Shown here in pieces: positions 6,713 through 8,426 of a DNA stretch of 8,426 bases; the stretch's first letter is position 1, and the number at the start of each line of letters is the position of its first letter. This DNA is from Anaerolineales bacterium (GTDB taxonomy: Bacteria; Chloroflexota; Anaerolineae; Anaerolineales; E44-bin32): positions 1 through 8,426 of the forward strand of contig JAGLGG010000043.1 in the NCBI GenBank assembly GCA_023144145.1, in the 5' to 3' direction. The position numbers were made by a program, and so were the translations under genes. The notes below the pieces were generated by a model. The model did not search any database. It was not told where the DNA came from and saw only the letters and a program-made list of their open reading frames with translations.

Positions 6713-7990
6713 ATGTCATCCATTAAAGCTGTAAAGGGCACAAGAGATTTTTACCCCGACTCGATGGCCTTCCGAAATTGGCTTTATGCAGCAATTAGAA
6801 ATGTTTCTGAAACATTTGGTTATCAGGAGTTTGAAGCTCCGTTGATTGAGCGACTTGAGCTTTATGCCGCCAAATCAGGGGAAGAACTAGTAAAGGAGCA
6901 GTCCTTCGTTTTCAAAGATCGAGGGGGAGATATGGTTGTCCTGAGGCCTGAGCTCACCCCCTCACTTGCACGGATGATCGCCTCTCGTAGTCGAGAGCTC
7001 ACGCGTCCTATTCGGTGGTGGTCATTTGGCCCATTTTGGCGATATGAGCGACCCCAACGCGGACGAAGCAGAGAATTCTTCCAGTGGAACATCGACCTAC
7101 TTGGTGTTGTTTCCCCACAAGCGGATGCCGAAATTGTGGCTGTCATTGCCACATTCTTTAAATCACTGGGATTGTCTCCTACGCAGGTGAGAATTGGTGT
7201 GAATAATCGTCGATTTGCTGAATCTCAATTGGAGTCACTCGGCATCCCCAACTCAGCAAACACCGACATCTTCCGATTAATCGACAGAAAAGAAAAAATG
7301 GACGAGGTTGCATGGTTCGAATACGGAAGAAAATTAAACGTCAGCCAAACCCATTTGGATGGCATCCAAGGCAAGCTGAAGGAAAAGGATGTCTGGAAGA
7401 ATTCTCCCGAGCTCGTAGAATTCTTCACCGCCTGCGAAGCCCTTGATATCAAGGAGTATGTTGACTTCGAGCCGACTGTAATACGCGGCTTGGATTATTA
7501 CACCGGGACCGTTTTTGAAGCTCGTGACGCGGATGGTTCCGAACGGGCGATTTTAGGGGGTGGCCGCTATGATAATCTCGTGGGCGATGTTGGTGGCGAA
7601 CCAATTTCAGGCGTCGGTTTTGCTATGGGTGATGTGGTAATCAAGCTTGTTCTCGAGAAATATGGACACATCCCTGAGCTAAAACCAAGCCCGGTCGATA
7701 TCCTTGTCACAACCTTTGATGAAAGCCTGCAAGAAAATGCTCTCACACTAGCCACCGAGATCCGCAATTCTAGCTTCAAAGTTGAGTGGTATCCACAAGC
7801 ATCTCGTTTGTCCCGCCAACTAAAGTACGCAGATAAACAAGGGATTCCTATCGTAATCATTCTCGGACCGGAGGAGGTCGAGGCATCCTGCGTGACGATT
7901 AAAGATCTGCGTGGGAGAACACAAGAGAAGGTGCCCAAAGATAAATTATTCAAGTACCTCGAGCGATTGCTTGAGCAGCAAAATGGTTAA
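6713..7990 (+). CDS. hisS: Histidyl-tRNA synthetase (HisRS)
   Basis: This class II synthetase charges tRNA-His with histidine in the cytoplasm. At 425 residues it has the usual bacterial length. The start VKGTRDFYP (7-15) is typical. Motif 2 reads FWRYERPQRGRSREFFQW (108-125, with R110 and the ERPQxGR loop), the histidine-specific motif RGLDYYTGTVFE (258-269) is intact, and GGGRYDNL (282-289) follows. The C-terminal anticodon-binding domain starts near VDILVTT (328-334). Motif 3 is unusual: after GVGFAMG (300-306) it reads DVVIKLVLE where E. coli-type enzymes have LERL, so the motif 3 arginine is missing. REFFQWNIDLLG in motif 2 also differs from the RQFHQ type. I recall both variants in a subset of bacterial HisRSs, so this is likely a lineage trait. 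ATG 6713 has GGAG 7 nt upstream. The stop is 29 bp before tRNA-His, its own substrate, and the extended -10 promoter at 6542 should drive it. No T-box is present. Confidence 0.97.
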   Translation: MSSIKAVKGTRDFYPDSMAFRNWLYAAIRNVSETFGYQEFEAPLIERLELYAAKSGEELVKEQSFVFKDRGGDMVVLRPELTPSLARMIASRSRELTRPIRWWSFGPFWRYERPQRGRSREFFQWNIDLLGVVSPQADAEIVAVIATFFKSLGLSPTQVRIGVNNRRFAESQLESLGIPNSANTDIFRLIDRKEKMDEVAWFEYGRKLNVSQTHLDGIQGKLKEKDVWKNSPELVEFFTACEALDIKEYVDFEPTVIRGLDYYTGTVFEARDADGSERAILGGGRYDNLVGDVGGEPISGVGFAMGDVVIKLVLEKYGHIPELKPSPVDILVTTFDESLQENALTLATEIRNSSFKVEWYPQASRLSRQLKYADKQGIPIVIILGPEEVEASCVTIKDLRGRTQEKVPKDKLFKYLERLLEQQNG

Positions 7991-7999
7991 TGATAGAAT
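7971..7999 (+). promoter_or_regulatory. Promoter of tRNA-His, overlapping the hisS stop
   Basis: TTGAGC (7971-7976), a 17-base spacer and TAGAAT (7994-7999) preceded by TGA (an extended -10) make a good sigma-70-type promoter. The -35 lies within the last hisS codons. Transcription would start near 8006, about 14 bases before the tRNA, so the tRNA can be made separately from hisS as well as by read-through. Confidence 0.6.
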
Positions 8000-8012
8000 G
8001 CTCTCGCATTCT
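7995..8012 (+). repeat. Perfect inverted repeat between hisS and tRNA-His
   Basis: AGAATGC (7995-8001) and GCATTCT (8006-8012) are exact complements around a TCTC loop. The left arm shares five bases with the -10 hexamer and the right arm covers the expected start site. No T-run follows, so it is not a rho-independent terminator. In a hisS read-through transcript it would be a 7-bp hairpin just after the stop codon. The core AATGC...GCATT matches the repeat at the hisS promoter (6548-6560). Confidence 0.6.
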
Positions 8013-8019
8013 GATTCGT

Positions 8020-8093
8020 GGTGGCTGTAGCTCAATGGGCAGAGCTCCGCACTGTGGATGCGGCGGTTGGGGGTTCGAATCCCCTCAGCCACC
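8020..8093 (+). tRNA. trnH: tRNA-His (anticodon GTG)
   Basis: The cloverleaf folds fully: acceptor GTGGCTG (8021-8027) with CAGCCAC (8086-8092), D stem GCTC/GAGC, anticodon stem CCGCA/TGCGG around loop CTGTGGA with anticodon GTG at 8054-8056, a five-base variable loop, and T stem GGGGG/CCCCT (one G-T pair) around TTCGAAT. G8020 is the extra G-1 that faces discriminator C73 (8093), the main identity pair for bacterial HisRS. The 3' CCA is not encoded (CCTG follows acceptor position 72), so a CCA-adding enzyme must finish it. It sits directly behind hisS and ends at the stem-loop 8148-8175. Confidence 0.98.
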
Positions 8094-8147
8094 CTGAGCC
8101 ATAAGAATTACTCCACACAACTCTATGAAGTTTTTCCGTTGAAGCAA

Positions 8148-8181
8148 AATACGGGCACAAATGTGTGCCCGTATTACTTTT
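8148..8181. terminator. Bidirectional rho-independent terminator between tRNA-His and thioredoxin
   Basis: AATACGGGCACA (8148-8159) and TGTGCCCGTATT (8164-8175) form a perfect 12-bp stem with an AATG loop. On the plus strand ACTTTT follows; on the minus strand the stem ends in a TTTTGCTT tail. It lies between two convergent transcripts, about 55 bases after the tRNA and about 20 bases after the thioredoxin stop, which suits a shared terminator. Confidence 0.82.
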
Positions 8182-8195
8182 GAATTCTTGATAGC

Positions 8196-8426
8196 CTAAT
8201 TTATAGAGAACTCCACGCCCGCTAGTAAACCATCTACCAACTCTCTCAGAATTGATTCAGGCAACGCCCCTACTTGCTCTCGAATAACTTCACCATCTCT
8301 AATGAACAGCATAGTTGGAATTCCCTGAACGCCATATTTCATAGCCCATTCAGAGTTTTCATCCGTGTTCACCTTAGCTACGATCAACTCACCATCGAAC
8401 TCTTCGGCAATTCGATCAAGAATTGG
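8196..8426 (-). CDS. trxA: Thioredoxin, C-terminal 76 residues (cut by right edge)
   Basis: Thioredoxin is a small cytoplasmic dithiol-disulfide oxidoreductase. The frame is open from base 8426 to the TAG at 8196-8198. The visible part begins at PILDRIAEEFDGEL, the helix right after the active site in E. coli TrxA (from its P40 onward), then IVAKVNTDEN, the substrate-groove cis-proline loop YGVQGIPTM (residues 31-39 of the fragment), LFIRDGEV, the glycine before the last helix (VGALPESIL) and a short tail GVEFSIN. The CGPC active site itself lies just beyond the window, so whether both cysteines are present cannot be seen. A TTG at 8387 can be mistaken for a start but is an internal leucine, since homology continues upstream. 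It is convergent with tRNA-His and shares its terminator. Confidence 0.92.
   Translation of the reverse strand, partial: PILDRIAEEFDGELIVAKVNTDENSEWAMKYGVQGIPTMLFIRDGEVIREQVGALPESILRELVDGLLAGVEFSIN

Noticed and set aside
6597..6734. Hydrophobic 45-codon frame overlapping the hisS start
   Set aside because: No ribosome binding site, out of frame with hisS and ends inside it; most likely chance.

Overview
The window reads as an ordinary bacterial chromosome segment, slightly AT-leaning by eye, with tightly packed genes and mixed ATG/GTG/TTG starts. The mix of a selB-type factor, a HisRS whose motif 2 and motif 3 differ from the E. coli pattern, and a long uncharacterised coiled-coil protein suggests Chloroflexota (Anaerolineae, SAR202 or Dehalococcoidia-like). 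That assignment is an inference from family memory and is not proven here. I see no insertion sequence, CRISPR array, phage gene or obvious transferred island.

Left part, minus strand (5878 down to 1): a compact gene train read right to left. It begins with three membrane proteins that resemble the proton-pumping arm of complex I and group 4 hydrogenases: a NuoM/NuoL-like subunit (4304-5878), a HyfE/NuoK-like subunit (3697-4302) and a NuoN-like subunit (2300-3697). Their junctions are nearly touching or overlapping, so they are very likely translated together. A cytoplasmic coiled-coil protein of unknown function follows (1087-2265), then the GTPase part of the selenocysteine elongation factor SelB (1-1046, running off the left edge). 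No redox, quinone-binding or hydrogenase subunit is present. All three membrane proteins lack some of the charged intramembrane residues thought to carry protons in this superfamily, while their reading frames are intact.

Middle (5879-6065): a divergent intergenic region. It holds a plus-strand promoter candidate and a hairpin with a T-run that, oddly, points against the membrane-gene train.

Right part, plus strand: a stand-alone MOSC-domain protein (6066-6494), then histidyl-tRNA synthetase hisS (6713-7990) and, immediately behind it, the tRNA-His gene (8020-8093) with the His-specific G-1:C73 pair encoded in the DNA. hisS and tRNA-His each have their own extended -10 promoter candidate, and both -10 boxes run into the same kind of inverted repeat, AATGC-N3/4-GCATT. 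This suggests a common switch for the enzyme and its substrate tRNA. A strong stem-loop at 8148-8175 ends the tRNA transcript and also the convergent thioredoxin gene (8196-8426, minus strand, cut by the right edge).

The best candidates for something undescribed are the residue-depleted three-subunit membrane cassette linked to a coiled-coil protein and selB, and the shared promoter element of hisS and tRNA-His.
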